From assembly GCF_007828045.1 (NCBI RefSeq), contig NZ_VITN01000033.1:2603-50501 (forward strand): a stretch of DNA of 47,899 bases, read 5' to 3'. Made by a program: the position numbers and the translations under genes. The notes beneath the pieces were generated by a model. That model saw nothing but the letters and a program-made list of their open reading frames with translations. It had not been told where the DNA came from and did no database searches. This document shows, one piece after another, positions 23,608 through 32,900 of the stretch (positions within the stretch are counted from its first letter, which is position 1; the number at the start of each line of letters is the position of its first letter). This DNA is from Nitrospirillum amazonense (lineage in GTDB: Bacteria > Pseudomonadota > Alphaproteobacteria > Azospirillales > Azospirillaceae).

Positions 23608-26600
23608 AACGTATCCAGCAGGTTGGCCATAAAGGCGATGTCCTCGGCCTCGTCCACCGCCCCCAAGGCATCTACCAGGGCCGCCATAGCCCCCAGGGTC
23701 GGCGCCTGGAACAGCCGGGCCAGGGGGATGTCGCGGCCAAAGGTGGTGCGGATGCGGGTCTGCAGGCGGGCCAGGCGCAGCGAATGACCGCCCAGCAGGA
23801 AGAAGTCGGCGTCCAGCCGGGTGACCGGCCGGTCCAACACCTCCGTCCACAGTCCGGCCAAAGTGGCGGCCACGCCGGTCAGGGGAGCCGTATCGGCGGC
23901 AGATGACGAGGCCGTCGCCTCCGGCGGCGGCAGGGCGCGGCGGTCCAGCTTGCCGCTGGCGTTGAGCGGCAGCCGGTCCAGCCGGATGTAAACGGTAGGC
24001 ACCATATAGGCCGGCAGGCGCGCGGCCAGGAAGGCGCGCAGGTCAGTCGGAACGCTTTCCCCTTCGGTCATGAGATAGGCGCAGAGGATGGCCTCCCCAT
24101 CCGCTGGCATATGAGCGGCGACGGCCGCCTGGCGCACCTGGGGGTGAGCCTCCAGCGCGCCTTCCACCTCCGCCGTCTCGATCCGGAAGCCGCGCACCTT
24201 CAATTGGTGATCAGCACGGCCCAGAAATTCGATGGTCCCATCCGGGCGGCGGCGGGCGCGATCGCCGGTGCGGTAAATCCGGCTGCCGGCGCCGCAGCCG
24301 GGAACGGCCCCATCGGGAAAGGGGTTGGGTGCGAAGGCCGCCGCCGTCACCCCCGGCTGGCCGGCATAGCCGCGCGCCAGGCCAATGCCGCCGATCCACA
24401 AATCCCCCGCAGCGCCAGGGGGTACGGGCTCCAACTGGCTGTCCAGGATAAACAGACGGTTGTTGGCGATGGCACTGCCGATGGCCACAGCCGGCGCCGT
24501 CCCGTCCACCGGCGTCACGGCGTGCGCGGCGGACCAGACGGTGGTCTCGGTGGGACCGTAGACGTTCCACAAGCGCACGCCCCGATCCAGCAGCCGGTGG
24601 GCCAAATCCCCGCGCAGCGCCTCACCCCCGCACAGGGCGCGCAAGCCCGGCCACCGGCCGTCCGTGGCGTCCAGCAGCATGCGCCAGGTGGCCGGCGTCG
24701 CCTGCAGGCAGGTGACGCCCCGGTCCCGGATCAGCCCGTCCAGGGCAATGGGGTCCAGCGCCTGCGACCGGCTGGCCAGCACGACGGCGCCACCGGTGGT
24801 CAGCGGCAGGAACAGTTCCAGGCCGGCGATATCGAAGCCCACGGTGGTCACGGCCAGCAGGCGATCATCCGGCCCGGCCGCCAGAAGCCCCCCCATGGCG
24901 CGCAACAGGCTGGAAATGGCCTGCCGGTCGATCTCCACCCCCTTGGGCACGCCGGTGGAACCGGACGTATAGAGACGATAGGCCAGTTGCCGGGGATGAA
25001 CGGGCAGACCCAGATCCCAGTCATCCTCCTGCCCATTGGCCTCTTCCCCATCGGCCACCCTATCGCCCTCCAGCACCAGGTGAGGGCGGGCATGGGCCAG
25101 GATGGTGTCGATACGGGCCGCGGGCTGGTCGGGGTCCAGGGGCAGATAGGCGCCACCGGCCTTCAACACCGCCAGCAGGGCCACCACCAGCGCCGGCCCC
25201 CGGGGCAAGCGCACGCCGACCAGGGTGTCGCGGCCCACGCCCCGCGCCGCCAGGCGGCGGGCCAGATGGTTGGCACGGCGGTTCAGGTCGCCATAGCTGA
25301 TGGCGGCGCCATCGAACATCACAGCGGGGCGCTCCGGCGCCCGCGTGGCCTGGGCCTCGAACCGGGCCAGCAGATCGTCGGCCGGACCCAGATCCAAAGC
25401 GGTGTCGTTGCCGATGGCCAGTGCGCGAACCCGGCCCGCCGTGTCCAGCAGCGGCAGCGTGTCCACCGCCGCGTCGGGGTTGGCCAGCAGGCCGGCCAGC
25501 AGCGTGGCGAATGCGCCGGCCAGGGCGGCCACGGTCGGCGGATCAAACAGATCGGTGGCGTAGTCGATGGCGCAGCGGATGGCATCCTGGGTGACCGTGA
25601 CCTCCAGCGCCATATCCACCTTGGCCGTTGTCTCCGCCACCGGCACGGGCTCGATGGCCAGGCCAGCCAGACGCACGGTCGCCGACGTGCCCATCTGCAC
25701 ATTGACCATGGTCTGGAACACAGGGGCGCGGCTGGGATCGCGCGGTGGCGACAGCCGGGCCAGCACCTGGTCGAAAGGGGTGGCGCCATTGTCGATCAGG
25801 GTGCGGGCGGTATCGCGCAGCCGGCGGCACAAGGCCCGGCCGGTCAGGCCCGGTTCCATCGCCGCCGGGAAGATGGCGGTGTCGATGAAAAAGCCGATCA
25901 GTTCCTCCAACTCCTCATCCTCGCGGCCACCCAGGGGCACGCCCACGGCGAAGTGTCGCTGCCCGCCCCAGCGGGACAGCACCGCCTGCCAGGCGGCCAG
26001 CACCAGGACGAAGGGGGTGCAGCCTTCCGCCCCGCCCGCCGCCTTGAGCACCGGCAGCAAATGGAACGGCAGGTCGAAGGCATGACGGGCACCCCGCCCG
26101 GACCAAGCCGCTGGGCGCGGCCGGTCGGTGGGCAGGTCCAGCGCCGGCGGCGGCGCGCCCAGTACAAAGAGCGCGCCATCCACCGCACGCGCCACCCGCC
26201 GCTGCGCCTCTGGCCCGCGCTGGGCCGCGGCGTAGTCGGCATACTGCAGGGCCAGGGGCGGCAGCAGGCCGGCGACTTCGACCCCCTCCTCATCCGTCAG
26301 CGCCGCCGCCTGATAGGCCCGCATCAGGTCCCGCGCCAGGATGGGATTGGACGCGGCGTCGGACACGATGTGGTGCAGCGCCAGGATCAGGGTGTGGTCG
26401 GTGGGTCCGGTCCTCACCAGCGTGGCGCGGAGGGGCGGGGCCGCCGCCAGGTCGAACGGCCGCATCGCCTCCGCCACCGCCCGCGCGGCGGGATCGCCAC
26501 CGTCTTCCAGGGCCAGGTGCAGGGTAGGCGCGCGCTGGACAAGCTGGACGGGCCCGTCCTCGCCCTCGGCGAAGCGGGTGCGCAGGATGGCGTGGCGCCA

Positions 26601-26777
26601 GGCGACCGCCTGCAACGCCCGCTCCAGCGCCGTCCTGTCCAGCGGGCCCACCAGGCGGAAGGCGCGGGTCAGGTTGTAAGCGGTGTCGGCGGGATTGAAG
26701 CGGTGCAGCAGCCATAGGCGCTCTTGCGCATGCGACAGCGGCGCCGTCCGTTCCACTTCGTTCACCAGGCCATCCAT
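23604..26777 (-). CDS. single-module NRPS, C-A-T (Gly predicted)
   Basis: A 1057-residue synthetase. A condensation domain (about 10-430) starts PLSHAQERLWLLHRF and has HHIVSDA at about 135 (Ala replaces the usual Gly of HHxxxDG). The adenylation domain (about 450-950) has core motifs LYTSGSTGVPKG, VYGPTETTVWS and IYRTGDRARRRPDGTIEF. The carrier domain has Ser999 in LLGGHSL. The protein ends about 58 residues later with no thioesterase. Pocket residues, read by motif alignment, are D-I-L-Q-L-G-V-V-W, close to the glycine code DILQLGLIW. The ATG at 26777 is preferred over GTG 26786 for its GAGG spacing. It lies between the aminotransferase and exporter genes. Confidence 0.9.
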   Translation of the reverse strand: MDGLVNEVERTAPLSHAQERLWLLHRFNPADTAYNLTRAFRLVGPLDRTALERALQAVAWRHAILRTRFAEGEDGPVQLVQRAPTLHLALEDGGDPAARAVAEAMRPFDLAAAPPLRATLVRTGPTDHTLILALHHIVSDAASNPILARDLMRAYQAAALTDEEGVEVAGLLPPLALQYADYAAAQRGPEAQRRVARAVDGALFVLGAPPPALDLPTDRPRPAAWSGRGARHAFDLPFHLLPVLKAAGGAEGCTPFVLVLAAWQAVLSRWGGQRHFAVGVPLGGREDEELEELIGFFIDTAIFPAAMEPGLTGRALCRRLRDTARTLIDNGATPFDQVLARLSPPRDPSRAPVFQTMVNVQMGTSATVRLAGLAIEPVPVAETTAKVDMALEVTVTQDAIRCAIDYATDLFDPPTVAALAGAFATLLAGLLANPDAAVDTLPLLDTAGRVRALAIGNDTALDLGPADDLLARFEAQATRAPERPAVMFDGAAISYGDLNRRANHLARRLAARGVGRDTLVGVRLPRGPALVVALLAVLKAGGAYLPLDPDQPAARIDTILAHARPHLVLEGDRVADGEEANGQEDDWDLGLPVHPRQLAYRLYTSGSTGVPKGVEIDRQAISSLLRAMGGLLAAGPDDRLLAVTTVGFDIAGLELFLPLTTGGAVVLASRSQALDPIALDGLIRDRGVTCLQATPATWRMLLDATDGRWPGLRALCGGEALRGDLAHRLLDRGVRLWNVYGPTETTVWSAAHAVTPVDGTAPAVAIGSAIANNRLFILDSQLEPVPPGAAGDLWIGGIGLARGYAGQPGVTAAAFAPNPFPDGAVPGCGAGSRIYRTGDRARRRPDGTIEFLGRADHQLKVRGFRIETAEVEGALEAHPQVRQAAVAAHMPADGEAILCAYLMTEGESVPTDLRAFLAARLPAYMVPTVYIRLDRLPLNASGKLDRRALPPPEATASSSAADTAPLTGVAATLAGLWTEVLDRPVTRLDADFFLLGGHSLRLARLQTRIRTTFGRDIPLARLFQAPTLGAMAALVDALGAVDEAEDIAFMANLLDTL

Positions 26778-26826
26778 CGGACCCACCTCATACGCTAATC
26801 AGACTTAGTCGCGATTCTCGGCCGCG

Positions 26827-28254
26827 TTATTCCGCCGCCAGGGCGATGCCCGGTCGGTCGGCCAGGGCCGCCTTCAGCCCGGCCTTGAAGCGGCTGGCGA
26901 TCTCATCCACCTCCTCGGCGGTGACGATCAGCGGCGGCAGGAAGCGCATGACGGCGCCATGGCGGCCACCCACCTCAAGGATCAGGCCCTGTTCCAGGCA
27001 GCGCCGCTGGATCTGGCGGGCCAGATCGCCGTCAGCCGGCCGCGCGCCCAGGCGCAATTGCGGCCGGCGTTCGTCCACGACCTCCACCCCGATCATCAGG
27101 CCCAGGCCCCGCACGTCGCCCAAGCAGGCGTGATCGGCCCGCAGGCTGTTCAGGTGATCCACCAGGCGCCGGCCCAGGATGGCGGCCTGTTCATCCAGGC
27201 GGTCGGCGCGGATGCGGCGCAGGGTTTCCACTCCGGCCGCCATGGCCAGCTGGTTGCCGCGGAAGGTGCCGGCGTGGGCACCGGGGGCCCAGCGGTCCAG
27301 GTCCTGGTTATAGACCACCACCGACAGGGGCAGCCCGCCGCCAATGGCCTTGGACAGGACCACCACGTCCGGCTCGATACCGGCATGCTCGAAGGCGTAG
27401 AGGCGGCCGGTGCGGCCCAGGCCGGTTTGCACCTCATCCACCACCAGGGCCACGCCGTGCTCACGCGTCAGTTGACGCAGGCCCTGCAGCCAGCGCACCG
27501 GCGCGGGAATGACGCCGCCCTCACCCTGCACCACCTCCACCACCACGGCGGCGGGCAGCAGCACGCCCGATTCCGGGTCGGTCAGGATTTGCTCGATCAG
27601 GGACAGGCCTGCGTCCACCCCCGCCTCTCCGCCCAAGCCGAAGGGGCAGCGGTAATCATAGGGGTAGGGCAGCATCTGCACGTCAGCCCCCATGGTGCCC
27701 AGCGGTTCCTTGGGCGCGCGGTTGCCCATCAGCGCCAGGGCCCCCTGGGTCATGCCGTGGTAAGCGCCAGAGAAGCCCAGGACGACGCGCCGGCCGGTGG
27801 CGGTGCGCGTCAGCTTCAGCGCGGCCTCGATGCCGTCGGCGCCGGTGGGGCCGCAAAACTGGATGCGCGCCTTGGCGGCGAAGGCCGCCGGCAGGCTGGC
27901 GAACAGATCCTCGACAAAACGATCCTTGACCGGCGTCGTCAGGTCCAGCGTGTGCAGGGGCAGACCTGACTCCAGGGTCTCACGCAGGGCCGCCACCACA
28001 TCCGGGTGGTTATGCCCCAGGGCCAGGGTGCCGGCGCCGGCCAGACAGTCGATGTACACCTGGCCAGCCCCATCGCGGACATAAATGCCGCGCGCCTCCC
28101 TCAGCGCGAGGGGAATGCGGCGGGGATAGGAACGGGCGTTGGATTCCCGCGCCGCCTGCCGGCGCAACAGGGGATCGTCCTGCAGGCGGACGGGCGGCTG
28201 GCCGCGAAACCCGGTCAAAGTCAACGGCACAGCCCCCTGAAGGTCGCTGGACAT
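26827..28254 (-). CDS. L-2,4-diaminobutyrate:2-oxoglutarate aminotransferase
   Basis: A 475-residue class III PLP aminotransferase that makes L-2,4-diaminobutyrate from aspartate semialdehyde and glutamate. Motifs: the cofactor-binding CGPTGADGIEAALKL, FSGAYHGMTQGALALMG, VVEVVQGEGGV, VVDEVQTGLGRTGRLYAFEH and the PLP-binding Lys in VLSKAIGGGLPLS. The pattern is that of DABA aminotransferases (PvdH, EctB, RhbA) rather than ornithine or GABA enzymes. The start at 28254 has a GGGAGA ribosome site. An NRPS adenylation domain in the opposite arm reads as Dab-specific, giving independent support. Confidence 0.9.
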   Translation of the reverse strand: MSSDLQGAVPLTLTGFRGQPPVRLQDDPLLRRQAARESNARSYPRRIPLALREARGIYVRDGAGQVYIDCLAGAGTLALGHNHPDVVAALRETLESGLPLHTLDLTTPVKDRFVEDLFASLPAAFAAKARIQFCGPTGADGIEAALKLTRTATGRRVVLGFSGAYHGMTQGALALMGNRAPKEPLGTMGADVQMLPYPYDYRCPFGLGGEAGVDAGLSLIEQILTDPESGVLLPAAVVVEVVQGEGGVIPAPVRWLQGLRQLTREHGVALVVDEVQTGLGRTGRLYAFEHAGIEPDVVVLSKAIGGGLPLSVVVYNQDLDRWAPGAHAGTFRGNQLAMAAGVETLRRIRADRLDEQAAILGRRLVDHLNSLRADHACLGDVRGLGLMIGVEVVDERRPQLRLGARPADGDLARQIQRRCLEQGLILEVGGRHGAVMRFLPPLIVTAEEVDEIASRFKAGLKAALADRPGIALAAE

Positions 28255-28313
28255 CGTGCATCTCCCATTGTCTTGCGAAGGCGTCACCCGGCCGGCAAGG
28301 GCCGGCGGCGAAG

Positions 28314-28532
28314 TCATTGCGCCTGATCCGCGGCTTCCAGGGCGCGGCGCAGGCTCAACGGCCGCATGTCCGTCCACACCGTTTCGATGTGGGCCAGGCA
28401 CTCATCCCGCGTACCGCTGACGCCAACCGCCTGCCAGCCGGCGGGCAGCGGTTTGTGATCCGGCCAGATGGAATATTGCTCTTCCCCGTTGATCACGACG
28501 TGGAAGCGGGTGTCAGGGCTATCCCAGCTCAT
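28314..28532 (-). CDS. mbtH: MbtH-like protein
   Basis: A 72-residue chaperone that binds NRPS adenylation domains and is needed for their folding or activity. The family core is intact: NGEEQYSIWPDHKPLPAGW, then a conserved SGTRDECLAHIETVWTDMRP. The start at 28532 (MSWDSPDTRF) has GGGGGA 6 nt upstream and gives the usual length; an ATG at 28559 would add nine residues with a poorly spaced ribosome site. It is the first gene of the leftward operon, nearest the shared regulatory region. Confidence 0.93.
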   Translation of the reverse strand: MSWDSPDTRFHVVINGEEQYSIWPDHKPLPAGWQAVGVSGTRDECLAHIETVWTDMRPLSLRRALEAADQAQ

Positions 28533-28572
28533 GTGTGGTCCCCCATCGGTGTCTGACATCTTCTTTAATATT

Positions 28573-28591
28573 GATACTGATTCTTATTTGC
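28573..28591. promoter_or_regulatory. Fur-like box, leftward arm
   Basis: The 19-mer GATACTGATTCTTATTTGC matches 13 of 19 positions of the classic Fur consensus GATAATGATAATCATTATC. It lies 40 bp upstream of the chosen mbtH start, within the AT-rich part of the divergent region, and would let iron-loaded repressor switch off the leftward operon. An alphaproteobacterial iron regulator other than Fur could also use it. Confidence 0.5.
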
Positions 28592-28761
28592 AAGTCGTTT
28601 CAAGCTGGGGTAGCGTTAGCCACGTTCGGGGACGATCGGTACGTCAACGATGGGAAAGGTTGATCACATCGGATCGGGCAGCGTCGCACGCTGGAGAAAG
28701 ACCGCCGATGATAGCAATGGCCCCAGTGGTTTTACGGAAATCCGTACCTCGGTCAATCGCT

Positions 28762-28780
28762 GAAAGTGATTCTCATTCCT
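28762..28780. promoter_or_regulatory. Fur-like box, rightward arm
   Basis: GAAAGTGATTCTCATTCCT matches 12 of 19 consensus positions, including the unbroken TGATTCTCATT type core common in real Fur boxes. It lies about 100 bp before the hydroxylase start and probably governs the rightward NRPS operon. No clear -35/-10 pair is proposed. The remaining DNA between the arms shows nothing else I can name. Confidence 0.55.
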
Positions 28781-28882
28781 AAGACATAAGCCCGGCGCAT
28801 CCCTTCGGCGGGATCGGCGGGCTGACTCGGGGGCACCCCAGCGGTGCCTGGGAAGCAGGCAATCACACGGGAATGGATTGAA

Positions 28883-29923
28883 ATGGATACACTTCCCCCT
28901 CTCGCCACCCCACCCGCCACAGCGGCGGCGCAGCCCCTAAGGCTGGCCCCCCTCCTGGAAGACCGGGACGCGCCTCTGCCCCTGTTGGTGACGCCTAAGG
29001 CGCCGGGCACGGTTTGGCGTGACGTCTTCACCGACATCGAAAGGGTTGTGGCCCAGGTGCTGCCCACGGTGGGGGGGGTGGTGTTCCGGGGGCTGGATAT
29101 TCAGGGCGACGCGCCGTTTCGCGCCTTCGTTGAAGCCTTCGGCCGGCCGCTGCTGGATTACGACTTCGGGTCTACTCCGCGCTCGATGGTGGAACGAGGG
29201 GTCTACACCTCCACCGAATACCCGGCGCACCAGTCCATCCCCCTGCATAACGAGCAGTCCTACACCCTGCAGTGGCCGGGCACGATCTGGTTCCATTGCG
29301 TGACGGCGTCGGAAACCGGCGGCGCCACGCCCATTGCCGACAGCCGCGCCATCTACCGCGCCCTCGATCCGGATGTCCGCCGGCGTTTCGCGGAGCGGCG
29401 GCTGATGTATGTGCGCAACTACGGCAACGGCTTGGACCTGCCATGGCAGCGTGCCTTCAACACCGACGACCCGGCGGCGGTGGAGCGGTTCTGCCGCGCC
29501 AACGCCATCGAGTGGGAATGGAAGGAGGATGGCGAACTGCGCACCCGCCAGACCTGCCAGGCGGTGGCCCGCCACCCCGCGACGGGGGAGATGGTGTGGT
29601 TCAACCAAGCCCACCTGTTCCACGTTTCCGGCCTACCCCACGCCGTGCGCGATACCCTGCTGGCGGTGGTGGAGGATGAGATGGACCTGCCCCGCCATGT
29701 CTTCCACGGCGACGGCGCCCCCATCGCGGAAGCCGACCTGGCCCATATCCGCAGCGTGCTGGACGCCCACGCCGTGTCGTTCCCCTGGCAGGCGGGCGAC
29801 GTGATGATGCTGGACAACATGCTGGCGGCCCATGGCCGCGCGCCCTTCACCGGCGCCCGCAAGGTGGTGGTGGCCATGGCCGACCCCATCCGCGCTTCGG
29901 AACTTGCCGCCGCCGCGCGCTGA
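28883..29923 (+). CDS. stand-alone TauD/SyrP-type aspartate beta-hydroxylase
   Basis: A 346-residue non-haem Fe(II)/2-oxoglutarate dioxygenase. The iron triad is visible: His122-x-Glu124 in PLHNEQSY and distal His317 in NMLAAHGRAP, with a likely 2-oxoglutarate-binding Arg shortly after (GARKVVVAM). VYTSTEYPAHQSIPLHNE is typical of SyrP-like enzymes that hydroxylate carrier-bound aspartate. Stand-alone hydroxylases of siderophore loci are known as the TbetaHAsp type, reported to give L-erythro beta-hydroxyaspartate. The start at 28883 is chosen for its ribosome-site spacing; GTG 28844 would add 13 residues. First gene of the rightward arm. Confidence 0.87.
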   Translation: MDTLPPLATPPATAAAQPLRLAPLLEDRDAPLPLLVTPKAPGTVWRDVFTDIERVVAQVLPTVGGVVFRGLDIQGDAPFRAFVEAFGRPLLDYDFGSTPRSMVERGVYTSTEYPAHQSIPLHNEQSYTLQWPGTIWFHCVTASETGGATPIADSRAIYRALDPDVRRRFAERRLMYVRNYGNGLDLPWQRAFNTDDPAAVERFCRANAIEWEWKEDGELRTRQTCQAVARHPATGEMVWFNQAHLFHVSGLPHAVRDTLLAVVEDEMDLPRHVFHGDGAPIAEADLAHIRSVLDAHAVSFPWQAGDVMMLDNMLAAHGRAPFTGARKVVVAMADPIRASELAAAAR

Positions 29924-29936
29924 CCGTTCCCACACT

Positions 29937-29960
29937 TTGCCCGTCACCTTGCCCGTCACC
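29937..29960 (+). repeat. 12-bp tandem duplication before NRPS gene
   Basis: TTGCCCGTCACC is present twice without a gap (29937-29948, 29949-29960) in the 40-bp space between the hydroxylase stop and the NRPS start. The next bases continue TTGATG. No Shine-Dalgarno is visible here, so the duplication may affect translation of the following gene. Confidence 0.7.
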
Positions 29961-29963
29961 TTG

Positions 29964-32900
29964 ATGGATGCCCCCATGCCCACGACGCGCACGGCGCCCG
30001 CCGCGCCGGACTGCCCGCCCGATCATGCCTCCGACGCCCCCCAGCCCTTGGGTGAGGAGCAGCGCGCCCTGTGGGCGGCCTATCGCGCCGCACCGGGCGA
30101 AGCCGGGTACATCATGGCCTATGCCGGCGCCCTGCTGCCGGGCACGGCCCCTCATCATCTGGCCTCCGCCTTCACCCATGTCATCGCCGGGCATGAGACG
30201 CTGAGCAGCGCCTATGGCGAGGATGCCGCCGGCACGCCGGTGATGCGTCCGCTGCGCACCGTCACCCCGGACGTGGCCATCGTCACCACCCCCTTCGCCG
30301 ATGATGAATCCCGCGCCGCCTGGCTGGCGGCCCAGGCGGACGCGCCCCTGGATTTGGAGGCCGGCCAGGTCTGTCGCGTGCGGGTACTGGTGGAGGACGC
30401 CGGCGCCCACGTCGTCGTGGCCGTGCACCACATCGCCGGTGACTTCCTGGCCATGGAATCCCTGACGGGGCAGGTGATGCTGGCCTACGAACGGCTGGTG
30501 CAGGGCCTGGCGCCCGCCACCGTCCCCACCGGCCGGTACCGGGCCTGGGTGGATCGTCAGCGTGCCACGCTGGCGGGGGCGCGGGGCCAGAAGCTGGAGA
30601 CGTTCTGGCGCACCCTGCTGACCGATCCGCCAGCGGAACTGGAGCTGCCGTCGGATGGCGGCGATGACAGCGGGACGCATGAATCCGAAATCGCCCTGTC
30701 CCCCGAAACCACGGCGGCGCTGCGCACCCTGGCGGGACGCCTGGACATCGGCCTCTTCCCCCTGCTGGCCACCCTGTACCATGTGTTCCTGGGACGCTGG
30801 ACCGGGCGGGAGCGTTTCCTGATCGGCACGCCCGTGTCCGGCCGCATGGGGGCGGCGGACCGCGACCTGATCGGCTGCACCGTGAACGCCCTGCCCTGGC
30901 CCGTGGACCTGCGGGGCGATCCTGCCTTCGCCGACCTGGCGCGCCGGACCCAGGCCACCTTCATGGCCATGCTGCGGCACCACCGCCTGCCCTTGGCGCG
31001 CATTGCCGCCGCCATAGGCCGGGGCGGCGCCCTGTTCCAACACATGACGACCTATGTGCCGGTGGGGGAGCGTGGGCTGATGAACCGCTACATCCCCCAC
31101 CTGCGGTTTGCCACCCAGCGCGGCGGCGCCAACGACCTGAACCTGCGCTGGGTGGATGGCGGCGACCGCCTGACCCTGCAATGGCGGCAGGACACCGGCC
31201 GCTACAGCCCCGCCACCGTCGCCCGCATGCGACGGGGTTTCATGGCCCTGGTGGACCAGGTGCTGGCGGCACCCGAGGCCCGCATTTCCACCCTGCGCGC
31301 CCAAACCAACGGCGACGCCGCGGTGCTGAGCGGCCCGGTGGCCGGGGCGGACACGGCGCTGGCCCTGTTCCACCACCATGTGAACCGCACGCCGCACCGC
31401 ACGGCGGTGGAATGCGGCACCGACAGCCTGAGCTTCACCGCCCTGGACGCCCGCGCCGCCACCCTGGCCGGCCGCTTGGCCGCGGCCGGGGTGCGGCCGG
31501 GTGACACCGTGGGCCTGCATCTACCGCGCGGCGTGGATTTGGCCGTGGCCATGATCGCCGTGTGGAAGACGGGCGCCGCCTATCTCTGCCTGGACCCGGC
31601 CCTGCCGCCCGCCCGCCTGGCCCTCATGGCGACCGACGCCGCCGTGCGCCTGGTCGTGGGCGACGGCGTGCCAGCGGAGCTGACACCACCCCGCCTGGCC
31701 GTAACGGGACAGCAGGCCCCCAGCGCCCCGCCACCACCCGCAACACCCTCCCTGCCCGCCTACGTCATCTACACCTCCGGCTCCACCGGCGCACCCAAGG
31801 GCGTGGTGGTGACCCAGGGCAACCTGGCCGCCTATGCCCTGGGCGTGCTGGACGCGCTGGACCTGCCGGCGGAAGCCACCCTGACCACCCTGGCCGCCGT
31901 CACGGCCGACCTGGGCTATACCGCCTGGTTCGGCGCCCTGCTGGGCGGCCGCACCTTACGCATCATCGACACGGCCCTGGCCGATGACCCCGACGCCCTG
32001 GCCCGCCATCTGGCGGAACGGCCGGTGGACGCGCTGAAGATCGTGCCATCGCACCTGGCGGCCCTGATGGCGGTTCCCCAACCGGCGCACCTGCTGCCGC
32101 GCCGGCGCCTGGTGCTGGGCGGAGAGGTCCTCTCCGCCGAATTTGTGGCGCGGGTGCGCGCCCTCGCTCCTGAGTGCCAAGTGGTGAACCATTATGGCCC
32201 CACGGAAACCACGGTGGGCTGCCTGACCTGGCGGGCCGGCGACACCGATGAGGCCGGCGTGCCCGTGGGGCGGCCCCTGGCGGGCGCGCACGTGATGGTG
32301 CTGGACCACCATCTGGAAGCGGTGCCGGTGGGTGTGCCCGGTGAGTTGGCCGTGGGCGGCGCCGGCGTGGCCAGCGGCTATCGCAACCGGCCGGGCCTGA
32401 CCGCCCAGCGTTTCGTGCCCGACCCGGCGGTCCCCGGCGGCCGGCTGTACCTGACCGGCGACCGGGTAGTGATGACGCCGGACGGCGCCATCCGCTTCCT
32501 GGGGCGCGCCGACGACCAAGTGAAAATCCGGGGCTTCCGCGTGGAACTGGGCGAGGTGGAGGCGCATCTGCGCCGCCTGCCCGGCGTGGTTGAGGCGGCG
32601 GTGGTGGCCCGGTCCACCGCCCCGGGCGCCACCGGCCTGCGATTGGTGGCCTTCGTCGCCGGCCGCGACCTGCCGGAGCCCGGCGCCCTGGTGCGCGCCC
32701 TGGCCGACCAGGTGCCCGACGCCATGGTACCCGCCAGCCTCACGGTGCTGCCGGCCCTACCCCGCCTGCCCAACGGCAAGATCGATCGCGCTGCCCTGCC
32801 GGCCGAGACCGCACCACGAGACGCAGCCGCGTCGGCCGGGACCGGCCTGTCGCCGGTGGAGACCGCCCTGTGCGCCCTATGGGCGGAGGTGCTGGGCCGT

